Assembly: GCA_964613075.1 (NCBI GenBank) | Contig: CAZTFV010000003.1 | Span: 1-53,972 of the forward strand | Source of the DNA: CAYWEP01 sp964613075 | GTDB taxonomy: Bacteria > Patescibacteriota > Microgenomatia > Levybacterales > UBA12049 | Direction: 5' to 3' | DNA length: 53,972 nucleotides | Shown here: piece after piece, positions 34,113 to 41,593 of the stretch | Layout: every line of letters starts with the position of its first letter | Numbering within the stretch: the first letter of the stretch is position 1 | Translations under genes and position numbers: made by a program | Notes under the pieces: generated by a model | The model's input: the letters and a program-made list of their open reading frames with translations, nothing else | What the model was told of the DNA's origin: nothing | Database searches by the model: none

Positions 34113-34118
34113 TATACT
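34113..34118 (+). promoter_or_regulatory. -10 of hexokinase-family gene
   Basis: Extended -10 TGCTATACT ending at 34118, 14 bases before the ATG at 34133. An upstream in-frame ATG (34109) overlaps this box and is unlikely to be the start. Confidence 0.5.
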
Positions 34119-34132
34119 ACTCCCGTAGCGTT

Positions 34133-35206
34133 ATGGATCTTGATACTCTAAAAACCATCCAGGGTAATTTCCTGCAAGAGCTTAAAGACGCGAAAGCTGG
34201 CAAGAAAACCAGCCTTCCTTTCGTTGTCCATAAAATTCCCTCTTCTTCTCTTGTCCCAGGCGAAGAAACGTTTCAGGTTTTGGCTATGGGCGGAAGCATC
34301 TTTCTTAATTCAATCCTCAAAAAACAACGCGGACACTTTCACACGATCAGACGCGACAGCAAAAATATTGGCCTATTTAAAACCAAAGAGATATTTCTCT
34401 CATTCATCGAAAAAGAACTCGATCCTTCTGTACGATTTGCAGCGTTGAACTTTGCTTATCAGCTCAAGCCTATCTTTGAACATGGCAAGCTAGATGGAAA
34501 ATTAGTAATTGGAAGTAAGGAAAATGCCTTCGAAGGACTATTGGGAAAGAATGTCGGTTATGAAATCGAGAAGTTTATTAAGAAAAAAACCGGTAGAACA
34601 ATTTCTTTATCTGTAGCAAACGATACCATATGCCTTTTGCTCTCTGGTCTTACTGAAGTTTCTGAGCATGACATCGCAGCTGGGATACTCGGTACTGGCA
34701 TGAATTTTGCGCTTTTTTTGGACAAAGATCACCCAGTCAATCTTGAAGCTGCAAATTTTGACAAATTCCCCCTAACTGAAACGGGGAAAATTATCAATGC
34801 CGAATCGGCAAGTCCTGGGAAAGCGCTTTTGGAAAAAGAAGTCTCAGGCGCATACCTCTACAAGCATTTCAACGAGATCATCAAAAGAGACAACATTCCC
34901 TTCCCCCCTCTTTCCGCAACAAAAGAGCTCGACGGACTGCTTGATGACCCCACAACTGACGTTTACCCTATCGCCAAAATGCTCCTTGAGCGATCAGCCG
35001 GGCTTATCGCAAGTGTGATTGCAGGCATAACGAAGTATAAGCAAAAAGATATGACGTTTATGATGGAAGGGAGCCTCTTCTGGAGCGCCCGCTACTATAG
35101 ACGAAATGTCAAAAAAATACTTCTTTCGCTTATTCCCGAATATACAGTCACCTTCGTCAAAATTGACGACAGTCCCATCTTTGGTGCCGCAAAACTTATT
35201 GCATAA
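34133..35206 (+). CDS. Hexokinase-family (eukaryotic-type) sugar kinase-like protein
   Basis: 357 aa from the ATG at 34133. Order of motifs follows the hexokinase_1/_2 family: LVIGSKENAFEGLLGKNVGYEIEKF, SVANDTICLLLSGL with the catalytic Asp, AAGILGTGMNFALFL for the adenosine/phosphate-2 region, EAANFDKF and EKEVSGAYLYKHF. Phosphate-1, normally LDLGGTNFR, reads LAMGGSIFL, lacking the first Asp and the Arg. This family is rare in bacteria. It should phosphorylate a hexose, but the altered phosphate-1 loop makes activity or substrate uncertain. It sits among other sugar-phosphate enzymes. Confidence 0.78.
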   Translation: MDLDTLKTIQGNFLQELKDAKAGKKTSLPFVVHKIPSSSLVPGEETFQVLAMGGSIFLNSILKKQRGHFHTIRRDSKNIGLFKTKEIFLSFIEKELDPSVRFAALNFAYQLKPIFEHGKLDGKLVIGSKENAFEGLLGKNVGYEIEKFIKKKTGRTISLSVANDTICLLLSGLTEVSEHDIAAGILGTGMNFALFLDKDHPVNLEAANFDKFPLTETGKIINAESASPGKALLEKEVSGAYLYKHFNEIIKRDNIPFPPLSATKELDGLLDDPTTDVYPIAKMLLERSAGLIASVIAGITKYKQKDMTFMMEGSLFWSARYYRRNVKKILLSLIPEYTVTFVKIDDSPIFGAAKLIA

Positions 35207-35256
35207 TAAACATGGGCGGTTACGCTATGTAATCATCCGCAATGTCTGTTTTCTGC

Positions 35257-35262
35257 TATAAT
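35257..35262 (+). promoter_or_regulatory. -10 of transaldolase gene
   Basis: Extended -10 TGCTATAAT ending at 35262; the ATG follows after 6 bases. An upstream in-frame start (35242) would precede the -10. Confidence 0.65.
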
Positions 35263-35268
35263 CACTGC

Positions 35269-36132
35269 ATGTCGCTTCCTGCAAAAATCTTCATTGACGG
35301 TGGGGTGCCGGAGGAGACGAAGAAGGCAAATCAATCCTTTCAGGCACATTTTGGCTACCCCCTGGATGGACAGACTACAAACCCTTCTCTTATTGCCAAG
35401 AACTTAAAGCAGCGGATGAGCGGTGGAATGCTGACTGAGGAGCAGACTGTTGAGGAGTATAAGCGGATTGTTCAGGAAATTAACAAAATTTTGCCCAATG
35501 GCTCAATATCGATTCAGGTCTTTGCCAATGATACTACGCCAGCTTCTGAAATGGTAGCGCAGGCTCGGGAGCGGATTAACTGGATTCCTAATGCAAGCAT
35601 TAAGCTTCCTTGTACAAAAGAGGGCTTGCGTGCAGCTGAGGTTGTGTGTGAGGAGATGCCTATTAATATTACCCTTGTTTTTTCTCAAGCTCAAGCGGCT
35701 GCGGTGTATGAGGTGACAAAAAAAGCAAAGCATCCGGTTTTTATCTCTCCCTTCGTGGGAAGGCTTGATGACAGAGGAGAAGTAGGGATGGATGTAGTGG
35801 CGAATATGCTTCGGATGTACAGAGAGGGAGATGGGCATGTTGAGGTTCTCACAGCCAGCTTGCGTTCACTTGACCACCTTTATTATTCCCTCGTTCTTGG
35901 TTCACAAATTATTACTTTGCCATATAAAGTGTTTGAGATGTGGCAGCAGGCTGGTTTTGCGCAACCAATCCAGGATTTTGTCTATAACAGAGGTTCACTT
36001 ACCGCCATTCCTTTTAAGGAAGATATTACCCTTGGGAAGTCGTGGCAGGAATATGATATCTTCCATCCTCTGACTGAAAAAGGACTGGCAGCCTTTTGGG
36101 CTGACTGGACAGGACTTTTTCAAAAGGCTTAG
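35269..36132 (+). CDS. Transaldolase-family protein
   Basis: 287 aa from the ATG at 35269 (MSLPAKIFIDGG). The transaldolase barrel is shown by GQTTNPSLIAKNL, ASIKLPCTKEGLRA carrying the Schiff-base Lys, INITLVFSQAQAAA and FISPFVGRLDDRG. It transfers a dihydroxyacetone unit between sugar phosphates in the non-oxidative pentose phosphate route. It is longer than the ~215-residue fructose-6-phosphate aldolase-like group. Its own leaderless-type promoter lies in the spacer after the hexokinase gene. Confidence 0.88.
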   Translation: MSLPAKIFIDGGVPEETKKANQSFQAHFGYPLDGQTTNPSLIAKNLKQRMSGGMLTEEQTVEEYKRIVQEINKILPNGSISIQVFANDTTPASEMVAQARERINWIPNASIKLPCTKEGLRAAEVVCEEMPINITLVFSQAQAAAVYEVTKKAKHPVFISPFVGRLDDRGEVGMDVVANMLRMYREGDGHVEVLTASLRSLDHLYYSLVLGSQIITLPYKVFEMWQQAGFAQPIQDFVYNRGSLTAIPFKEDITLGKSWQEYDIFHPLTEKGLAAFWADWTGLFQKA

Positions 36133-36142
36133 GATGTTACCC

Positions 36143-36195
36143 TAGCGCTTCGATACCCGGTAGTGTGCCTCTTTCAAGTTACGCAAGCATAGCAT
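36143..36195 (-). pseudogene. Relic of the pgk 3' end
   Basis: Read on the minus strand: MLA, stop, LERGTLPGIEALG, matching the end of PGK (MLAYLEKGTLPGITAL) at 36917-36969. It makes an imperfect ~53-base direct repeat on the two sides of vapBC. The stop codon shows it is not functional. Confidence 0.65.
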
Positions 36196-36199
36196 CTGC

Positions 36200-36229
36200 T
36201 TGACAAGATTCATGGTTTTATGGTAATAT
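36200..36229 (+). promoter_or_regulatory. vapBC promoter
   Basis: TTGACA (36200-36205), an 18-base spacer and TAATAT (36224-36229), 9 bases before the vapB ATG. Confidence 0.65.
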
Positions 36230-36238
36230 GGTTTTATT

Positions 36239-36475
36239 ATGCAAACAAATAGTAGAAAGACTACGGTTGAGATAGATGTGACTCTTCTGCAAGAGGCAAA
36301 AATGAAGGCTATTCGTGAAAGAAAGAGCCTCAAAGAGATTTTGAACGAAAGCCTTGCAAAGGAATTAGGAGTGAAGAGGATAAAAGCAAGAAAAGAAAAG
36401 ATCATAATTGGAGGCTATAAATTAGGAGGCGTGCAGGGAGACTTAAGAAGAGTAGCGCTTTATGAAGACCGTTGA
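36239..36475 (+). CDS. vapB: VapB-like antitoxin (ribbon-helix-helix type)
   Basis: 78 aa. N-terminal RKTTVEIDVTLLQEAKMKAIRE followed by RKSLKEILNESLAKEL fits the VapB/DUF2191 arrangement, a DNA-binding N-terminus and a C-terminal toxin-binding tail (GGYKLGGVQGDLRRVALYED). It should mask the PIN toxin encoded directly downstream and repress the operon. It overlaps vapC by 14 bases. Confidence 0.8.
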   Translation: MQTNSRKTTVEIDVTLLQEAKMKAIRERKSLKEILNESLAKELGVKRIKARKEKIIIGGYKLGGVQGDLRRVALYEDR

Positions 36476-36914
36476 CCCAATTCTTTTTGACACAAATGTT
36501 CTTGTTTATAATCAAGATCAAGAAAGTGTGTTTTACAAAGAGGCTGCAGAGTATCATAGGCGTGCAATAGACGGAGAAATACGTGCAGTCATCTCTTCTC
36601 AGAATCTTCTCGAATTTACCTCAGTCATGCTAAATCCCAAAAAAATTACCCGTCCACTCAGTAAGGAAATTGTCACGCAAGAAATAAAAAAGTATCTGCA
36701 AAGCGGCTTCTTTACCATAATTTATCCAAGTGCCGAGACGATGAATCTGTTCACTGATCTTGTGGCCAGAAATACAACGCAGAATCCCCTTTACGTTTTT
36801 GACCTCTTTCTCATAACAACAATGCTGGCAAACGATGTTAAGCGAATACTGACTGCAAACACTGCAGATTTTCAGGATAAAGGGCTTGAGGTCATTTCCT
36901 TGAGGAGGGAGTGA
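36462..36914 (+). CDS. vapC: VapC-like PIN-domain ribonuclease toxin
   Basis: 150 aa. PIN catalytic acidic residues are visible at ILFDTNVLVY, NLLEFTSV, PLYVFDLFLITTML and ILTANTADF. VapC toxins cleave specific RNAs, often initiator tRNA. It overlaps the 3' end of pgk by 23 bases in convergent orientation. The pgk relic on the other side of the module suggests that vapBC was inserted at this site. Confidence 0.88.
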   Translation: MKTVDPILFDTNVLVYNQDQESVFYKEAAEYHRRAIDGEIRAVISSQNLLEFTSVMLNPKKITRPLSKEIVTQEIKKYLQSGFFTIIYPSAETMNLFTDLVARNTTQNPLYVFDLFLITTMLANDVKRILTANTADFQDKGLEVISLRRE

Positions 36915-38070
36915 CGGTTAGTGCTGTTATTCCGGGAAGCGTGCCTTTTTCAAGGTACGCAAGCATGGCGCCACCACCAGTTGAGATGTGGGTAATCTTA
37001 TCAAGTTGCCCTGATCCTGCAATTGCAGCAAGAGTCTCGCCGCCCCCAACGACTGACGTAGCCTGCGTATTATCAGTAATGGCTTTGTAGATAGCTTTTG
37101 AGCCTTGGCGATACAAAGGGTTCTCAAAGTAGCCCATGGGGCCATTCCAAACGATGGTTTTAGCCTGCGAGATGGTACTTGCAAAGGCTTGACGCGTTTG
37201 TTTTCCAATGTCTAAGATCATGTCATCTGGCAGCATCTGGCCAGGAGACTTGTTAACAGGATTTGGATCATCAGTTGCATGTCCTACAATAGCATCCAGA
37301 GGAAGCATAAGTTTGTTACTAGATTCATTAAGGATTTTTTTAGCTTCTTGAACAAGCTCAGGCTCGCAGATGCTTTTACCGATCTCTTTGCCTTGGGCTA
37401 AAAAAAGTGTATTGGCAAGTCCGCCGCCAAGGAGCAATGTGTCTACCAGCGGAAGCAGCTTGTGGATGAGGGGGAGCTTGTTTGAGATTTTTGCTCCTGC
37501 CAGAATCGCGACAAAGGGATGGTGAGCTTTGGTAAGAACCATGTCCATGGCTACTATCTCTTTTTGCAGCAAAAGTCCAGCAAATGAAGGGAGAAGCTGA
37601 GGGATGCCAACTACAGACGCATCTTCTCTATGGCAGACACCAAATGCATCATTAACATAGACATCAGCAAGTGAGGCTAATTGCTTTGCAAACTCAGGAT
37701 CGTTCTTTTTCTCACCCTCATAAAAGCGGATGTTTTCAAGCAGCAAAACTTCAGTATCTCCTTGTTCATTCAGAGGAGAGCGATCAGTCATGAAATCATC
37801 TACCAACCGGACTGTATAGTTAGGAAGATATGCTGTAAGTCGTTTGGCGACTTTCTCAAGCGAAAGTTTTTTCTCTCTTCCTTTTGGTCTGCCAAGGTGC
37901 GAGACGAGGATAAGCTTGTTGTGGTTTTTGAGGAGGAGTTCTATGGTGGGGAGTGACTGTTTGATTCTCGCATCATCAGCAATCGTGTAGTCGCCATTGA
38001 GTGAGACATTAAAATCAACACGCAGTAAGACGCGCTTTCCTTCAATGTCTGCATCAGTAATAACTTTCAT
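36892..38070 (-). CDS. pgk: Phosphoglycerate kinase
   Basis: 392 aa, the usual length. Motifs: GKRVLLRVDFNV, LVSHLGRPKG, LLENIRFYEGEKKNDPEFA, NDAFGVCHREDAS, AILAGAKISNKLPLI, NGPMGYFENP and STGGGAMLAYLEKGTLPG. It interconverts 1,3-bisphosphoglycerate and 3-phosphoglycerate with ADP/ATP. Last gene of the fba-fbp-pgk operon, with an ATGA overlap with fbp. Its C-terminal coding end overlaps vapC. Confidence 0.98.
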   Translation of the reverse strand: MKVITDADIEGKRVLLRVDFNVSLNGDYTIADDARIKQSLPTIELLLKNHNKLILVSHLGRPKGREKKLSLEKVAKRLTAYLPNYTVRLVDDFMTDRSPLNEQGDTEVLLLENIRFYEGEKKNDPEFAKQLASLADVYVNDAFGVCHREDASVVGIPQLLPSFAGLLLQKEIVAMDMVLTKAHHPFVAILAGAKISNKLPLIHKLLPLVDTLLLGGGLANTLFLAQGKEIGKSICEPELVQEAKKILNESSNKLMLPLDAIVGHATDDPNPVNKSPGQMLPDDMILDIGKQTRQAFASTISQAKTIVWNGPMGYFENPLYRQGSKAIYKAITDNTQATSVVGGGETLAAIAGSGQLDKITHISTGGGAMLAYLEKGTLPGITALTVTPSSRK

Positions 38071-39008
38071 GCTATTTGTTTTATATATCGTTCTACCTCA
38101 CTTGGACTTCCGAGCGCGATAGGTATGGTTTGTTCAAAAGATTGGGGTTTTATTAAAAGCGGGTCTGTCCCGTTGCTTGTTGCTATACCCCCTGCTTGTT
38201 TTAGAAGATATGACATGGGATTTACTTCATAGAGAAGGCGAAGTTTGCCTTGAGGTGTTTTCTTGTCGGCCGGGTAGATAAAAATACCACCTTTTATGAG
38301 AGTGCGGTGAATATCCGCGACCATGGAGCCAACATAGCGTGCTTTGTGCGTTTCTTTTAGCTTATCTATGAAAGCTTGTAATTTGGGATCCCAGTTGGGA
38401 TAGTTTGCTTCGTTAATCGAGTAAATACTGCCTTTTTCAGGTATTTTCATATTGGGGTGGGAGAGGAGAAAGCTGCCAATTCCAGGATCCAGGGTAAACC
38501 CATTGACACCAAGGCCTGCAGAATAGACAAACATTGTGCTTGATCCGTAGATAATATAACCTGCAGCAACTTGTTTTTTCCCAGGTTGCAGTTCTTCCTC
38601 CGCAGTGTGATAAATTGAAAAGATAGTGCCGACGCTGGTATTTACATCTATATTTGATGAGCCGTCAATCGGGTCGAAGAAAACCACGTACTTGCCATTT
38701 TTATTTACCCGTATTGGGGTTGCCAATTCCTCAGAGGCAAGCATTGAAATAACACCAGAGGCGGAAAGCGTATCAATAAACAGCTGGTTGCTGTACTCAT
38801 CAAGCTTTTGCACCTCATCTTGATATTTGTTTTTTGTATTCGTGCTACCTAAGATATCGACTAATCCAGCCTGCCGGATGTGGCTTGCAATAATACGTGT
38901 GACGTATTCGATATGCGTCAAAAGCAGCGTGAAATCACCTGTCGCGTCGGTAATTTTTTTTTCCTCGGCCAGGATGAACTCAATTAGGCTAATAGGTTTA
39001 TTAAACAT
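38067..39008 (-). CDS. fbp: Fructose-1,6-bisphosphatase class I
   Basis: 313 aa from the ATG at 39008, which overlaps the fba stop; 39029 is an alternative start. Family motifs: DATGDFTLLLTHIEYVTRIIA, SEELATP, VVFFDPIDGSSNIDVNTSVGTIFSIY with the metal-binding acidic residues, and KLRLLYEVNPMSYLLKQAGG. It hydrolyses fructose 1,6-bisphosphate, the committed gluconeogenic step. Its place between aldolase and pgk implies coordinated expression in the gluconeogenic direction. Confidence 0.97.
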   Translation of the reverse strand: MFNKPISLIEFILAEEKKITDATGDFTLLLTHIEYVTRIIASHIRQAGLVDILGSTNTKNKYQDEVQKLDEYSNQLFIDTLSASGVISMLASEELATPIRVNKNGKYVVFFDPIDGSSNIDVNTSVGTIFSIYHTAEEELQPGKKQVAAGYIIYGSSTMFVYSAGLGVNGFTLDPGIGSFLLSHPNMKIPEKGSIYSINEANYPNWDPKLQAFIDKLKETHKARYVGSMVADIHRTLIKGGIFIYPADKKTPQGKLRLLYEVNPMSYLLKQAGGIATSNGTDPLLIKPQSFEQTIPIALGSPSEVERYIKQIA

Positions 39009-40089
39009 ATTTTCTTGTATTGAATACATTCAGTTTTTTAAATAAGAATGCAAACTGCACCTCCAGCTTTTCCCGTATTGGCGCTTTGTCTTTGTCTGAT
39101 AGTTCCCACAGCTTTTGCTTGAAAGGACCAAGCGCTTTTTTCCTGGTTTTATAGACAAATTGCTCATCAGACCATCCTTCTTCTCGTTCTTTGCTGCAAT
39201 TGTCTTTGACCCATTGCTCCATTTCAGCTCGAAGTGCATGTGGCATTGTGTCGTAAACTATATTTTGGAAACCTGTTGCTAGGTGTATTTCCAGTGCTCC
39301 TGCTTTGACGAATTCGCCAAAAAGCTCATTGGGAAGCGTTGAGGCGCCGTGTTGCACTGCGCCACCGAGTCCATATTTCTCACGCGCTACCTTGCCTATA
39401 TCCTCAAGTACTGAGAAATCAAGCTTAACATCTGCCATTGTTCCATCAGGAAGCGGAATGCCGCCATGGGATGTGCCTGTCTGCACACTTACTTTGCTGA
39501 TGCCAGGATCCTCTATCAAGGGCAAATAGCCATCCATAAATGCGTTGAAGTCGGAAACTGTACTATTTTTTCCGCCGATATGACCGATCTCGCCACCTAT
39601 TGCGATAATTGTGTTTTGTGGCTGAAGAGAGCGGATGTATTTGGTAAGTTGCGCGGTTACTTCAAAGTTGTTTTTTTGTTGTTCGTTAAGATCTGTTTTT
39701 TCCAAATCAACCAAGGTTGATGCGTCAATATCGATGTTGTAAAACTGTGCCTGTATGGCTTCAGTTGCCAAATCGCGAATTTTCTGTATTTCTTTTTCCG
39801 GATCCTCAGCGAATCGTTTTTTGCTCAGCTGAAAATGATCTCCTTGAAGGAAAATAGGCCCTTGATAGTCTTCTTTTAGCGCTGCTGCGAGAACAGAGAC
39901 TGCATATTCATCTGGTCGTTGGTCAGTGTATTCCATTTCAGACCGTGCTATCTCGAAGATGACTGGGCCAATGGTATATTTTTTCATCAGGGAGAAGATA
40001 ATGCGGGCAGTGTCATAGGTAAGCGTTCTGATGTTTATTGCGGGTACGGTAAAGCCTGAAGCTTTGTCCTTGCCGAAGGCTTGATACAG
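39001..40089 (-). CDS. fba: Class II fructose-bisphosphate aldolase, 5' end lost in scaffold gap
   Basis: 363 codons visible, starting in the gap with LYQAFGKDKASGFTVPAINI; about 10-20 N-terminal residues are missing. A GTG at 40209 is unlikely to be the true start because the frame to it runs through the N. Class II features: FLQGDHFQLSKKRF (zinc His), IGGEIGHIGGK, VQTGTSHGGIPLPDG and GAVQHGASTLPNELF. It condenses triose phosphates to fructose 1,6-bisphosphate. First gene of the operon with fbp and pgk. Confidence 0.93.
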   Translation of the reverse strand: MYQAFGKDKASGFTVPAINIRTLTYDTARIIFSLMKKYTIGPVIFEIARSEMEYTDQRPDEYAVSVLAAALKEDYQGPIFLQGDHFQLSKKRFAEDPEKEIQKIRDLATEAIQAQFYNIDIDASTLVDLEKTDLNEQQKNNFEVTAQLTKYIRSLQPQNTIIAIGGEIGHIGGKNSTVSDFNAFMDGYLPLIEDPGISKVSVQTGTSHGGIPLPDGTMADVKLDFSVLEDIGKVAREKYGLGGAVQHGASTLPNELFGEFVKAGALEIHLATGFQNIVYDTMPHALRAEMEQWVKDNCSKEREEGWSDEQFVYKTRKKALGPFKQKLWELSDKDKAPIREKLEVQFAFLFKKLNVFNTRKYV

Positions 40090-40189
40090 NNNNNNNNNNN
40101 NNNNNNNNNNNNNNNNNNNNNNNNNNNNNNNNNNNNNNNNNNNNNNNNNNNNNNNNNNNNNNNNNNNNNNNNNNNNNNNNNNNNNNNNN
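40090..40189. other. 100-N scaffold gap
   Basis: Exactly 100 N; hides the 5' end of fba and part of the divergent promoter region. No flank overlap was seen. Confidence 0.9.
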
Positions 40190-40199
40190 AGAAACGCAC

Positions 40200-40205
40200 T
40201 ACAAT
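40200..40205 (+). promoter_or_regulatory. -10 of the second ATPase/winged-helix gene
   Basis: TACAAT 6 bases before the GTG start at 40212. A -35 box would lie in or next to the gap. Confidence 0.45.
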
Positions 40206-40211
40206 ACACAC

Positions 40212-41522
40212 GTGGATCAGTCGATTATCGAAGTTACGTATCCGCTTTCGTTTCGTGAGGAAGATGCCAAGATTTTGGGTGAGCATCTCAGACACCGTCA
40301 TTCGGTTGATTTAATTGGCATGAAACGGGTTGGTATCAGTAATTTTTTGCGCTTTTTCCTTTACCGACAGGAGATTGTCCCAACCCATATTGGCAATGAG
40401 CAAAAGCATCTTTTTATCCCCGTTGACCTAAATGATTTGGTAGAGCGTGAGATCTATCCATTCTGGTCATTGACACTTAAACGAATTGTTGATGTTGTGA
40501 ATGCCTCTCATCTTCCCAGCATTAATAAGAGAAGAATTGAACAGCTTTTTGAAAGCAGTATCCAGTCGCAAGACTTATTCTTGATGATTGACAGCGTACG
40601 GCAAGCACTGATTGAGACTATGCAGGACAATGTGTGCGTTACGCTTTTCTTCCTGCGTTTTGATCGCATGCGGGATGCAGTGACACCGCAGTTTTTTGAT
40701 AATTTACAAGGCTTAAAAGACGCCACGCATCAGAAGCTTGCCTATGTTTTTACCAGCTTCAGAAGCCTTGACCGCTTATCTCCGACTGCATTCCCCAAAG
40801 CCTCGTTGTCTGTTTTTTCCCACCAGATGTATATGAAGCCTGCGGAGAAAGAGGATACGAATATTATCTACCAGAGCTATAAGGTGCGGTATAAGCTGCG
40901 GCTTTCAGATGCGGTTGAGGAAGAGCTGTTTCGTTTGGTTGATGGGTATGTGCAGTATTTGCAACTTGCGCTTATCATTCTAAATGAGAAGAAAACGGCA
41001 ATTCCATCTGAGAAAGAATTGTTCCAGGTGCTATTCAGTGATGAGCGTATAATTCTGCAATCAGAAGAATTGTGGGAAAGCCTGGATCGGGAAGAGAAAG
41101 ACGTATTGTTTACAATAGGAAAAGGAGAAGGGGCAAGTAATGAGGAGCGGACAAAAGCAGCCTATTTGTGGGATACAGGTTTTGTCCGGGAGGAAAAGGG
41201 CGTAACTGCGCTTTTCAGTCCGCTGTTTGCTGAGTTCTTAAAGCGAAAGGAAGAGACTTTGGTACAGCCGTCTTCGGCAGTGCATTTCAGCAAAAAAGAA
41301 CACTTGCTCTATACGCTCCTTGAGCAGCAGGTTGACCAAATCTGTGAGCGTGAGCGGATTATTGAGTTTGTTTGGCCGGAGTATCAGGAGCTTGGTGTGT
41401 CTGACTGGGCGATTGATCGACTAGTCGCAAGAGTCAGAGCAAAGCTCAAGCAGCAAAAAAGCCCATATGAGATAGTGACTATCAGGACAAGGGGTTATAA
41501 ATTGACGCCGGTACCGCAATAA
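40212..41522 (+). CDS. Winged-helix protein with degenerate P-loop, paralogue of the gene at 1
   Basis: 436 aa with a GTG start supported by the adjacent -10. The N-terminal region aligns in layout with the protein at 1-1355, but the Walker A position reads GMKRVGIS (36-43), lacking the invariant Lys. The middle is helical (LFIPVDLNDL, KLAYVFTSFRSLDRL). Residues ~340-436 form an OmpR/Trans_reg_C-like winged helix: LLYTLLEQQVDQICERERIIEFVWPE, WAIDRLVARVRAKLKQQ, TIRTRGYKLTP. A DNA-binding regulator that has probably lost ATP binding is the simplest reading. Divergent from the fba operon; target unknown. Confidence 0.75.
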   Translation: MDQSIIEVTYPLSFREEDAKILGEHLRHRHSVDLIGMKRVGISNFLRFFLYRQEIVPTHIGNEQKHLFIPVDLNDLVEREIYPFWSLTLKRIVDVVNASHLPSINKRRIEQLFESSIQSQDLFLMIDSVRQALIETMQDNVCVTLFFLRFDRMRDAVTPQFFDNLQGLKDATHQKLAYVFTSFRSLDRLSPTAFPKASLSVFSHQMYMKPAEKEDTNIIYQSYKVRYKLRLSDAVEEELFRLVDGYVQYLQLALIILNEKKTAIPSEKELFQVLFSDERIILQSEELWESLDREEKDVLFTIGKGEGASNEERTKAAYLWDTGFVREEKGVTALFSPLFAEFLKRKEETLVQPSSAVHFSKKEHLLYTLLEQQVDQICERERIIEFVWPEYQELGVSDWAIDRLVARVRAKLKQQKSPYEIVTIRTRGYKLTPVPQ

Positions 41523-41579
41523 TTATCCCCGAGTATTCCCCGAATTATTCCCGAGTTTGTGCTGAGGCTAAAGTTGTGT

Positions 41580-41585
41580 TAGAAT
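41580..41585 (+). promoter_or_regulatory. -10 of valS
   Basis: TGTTAGAAT (extended -10, TAGAAT at 41580-41585), 8 bases before the ATG at 41594. This supports the shorter start over 41576. Confidence 0.5.
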
Positions 41586-41593
41586 TAGCTTCG

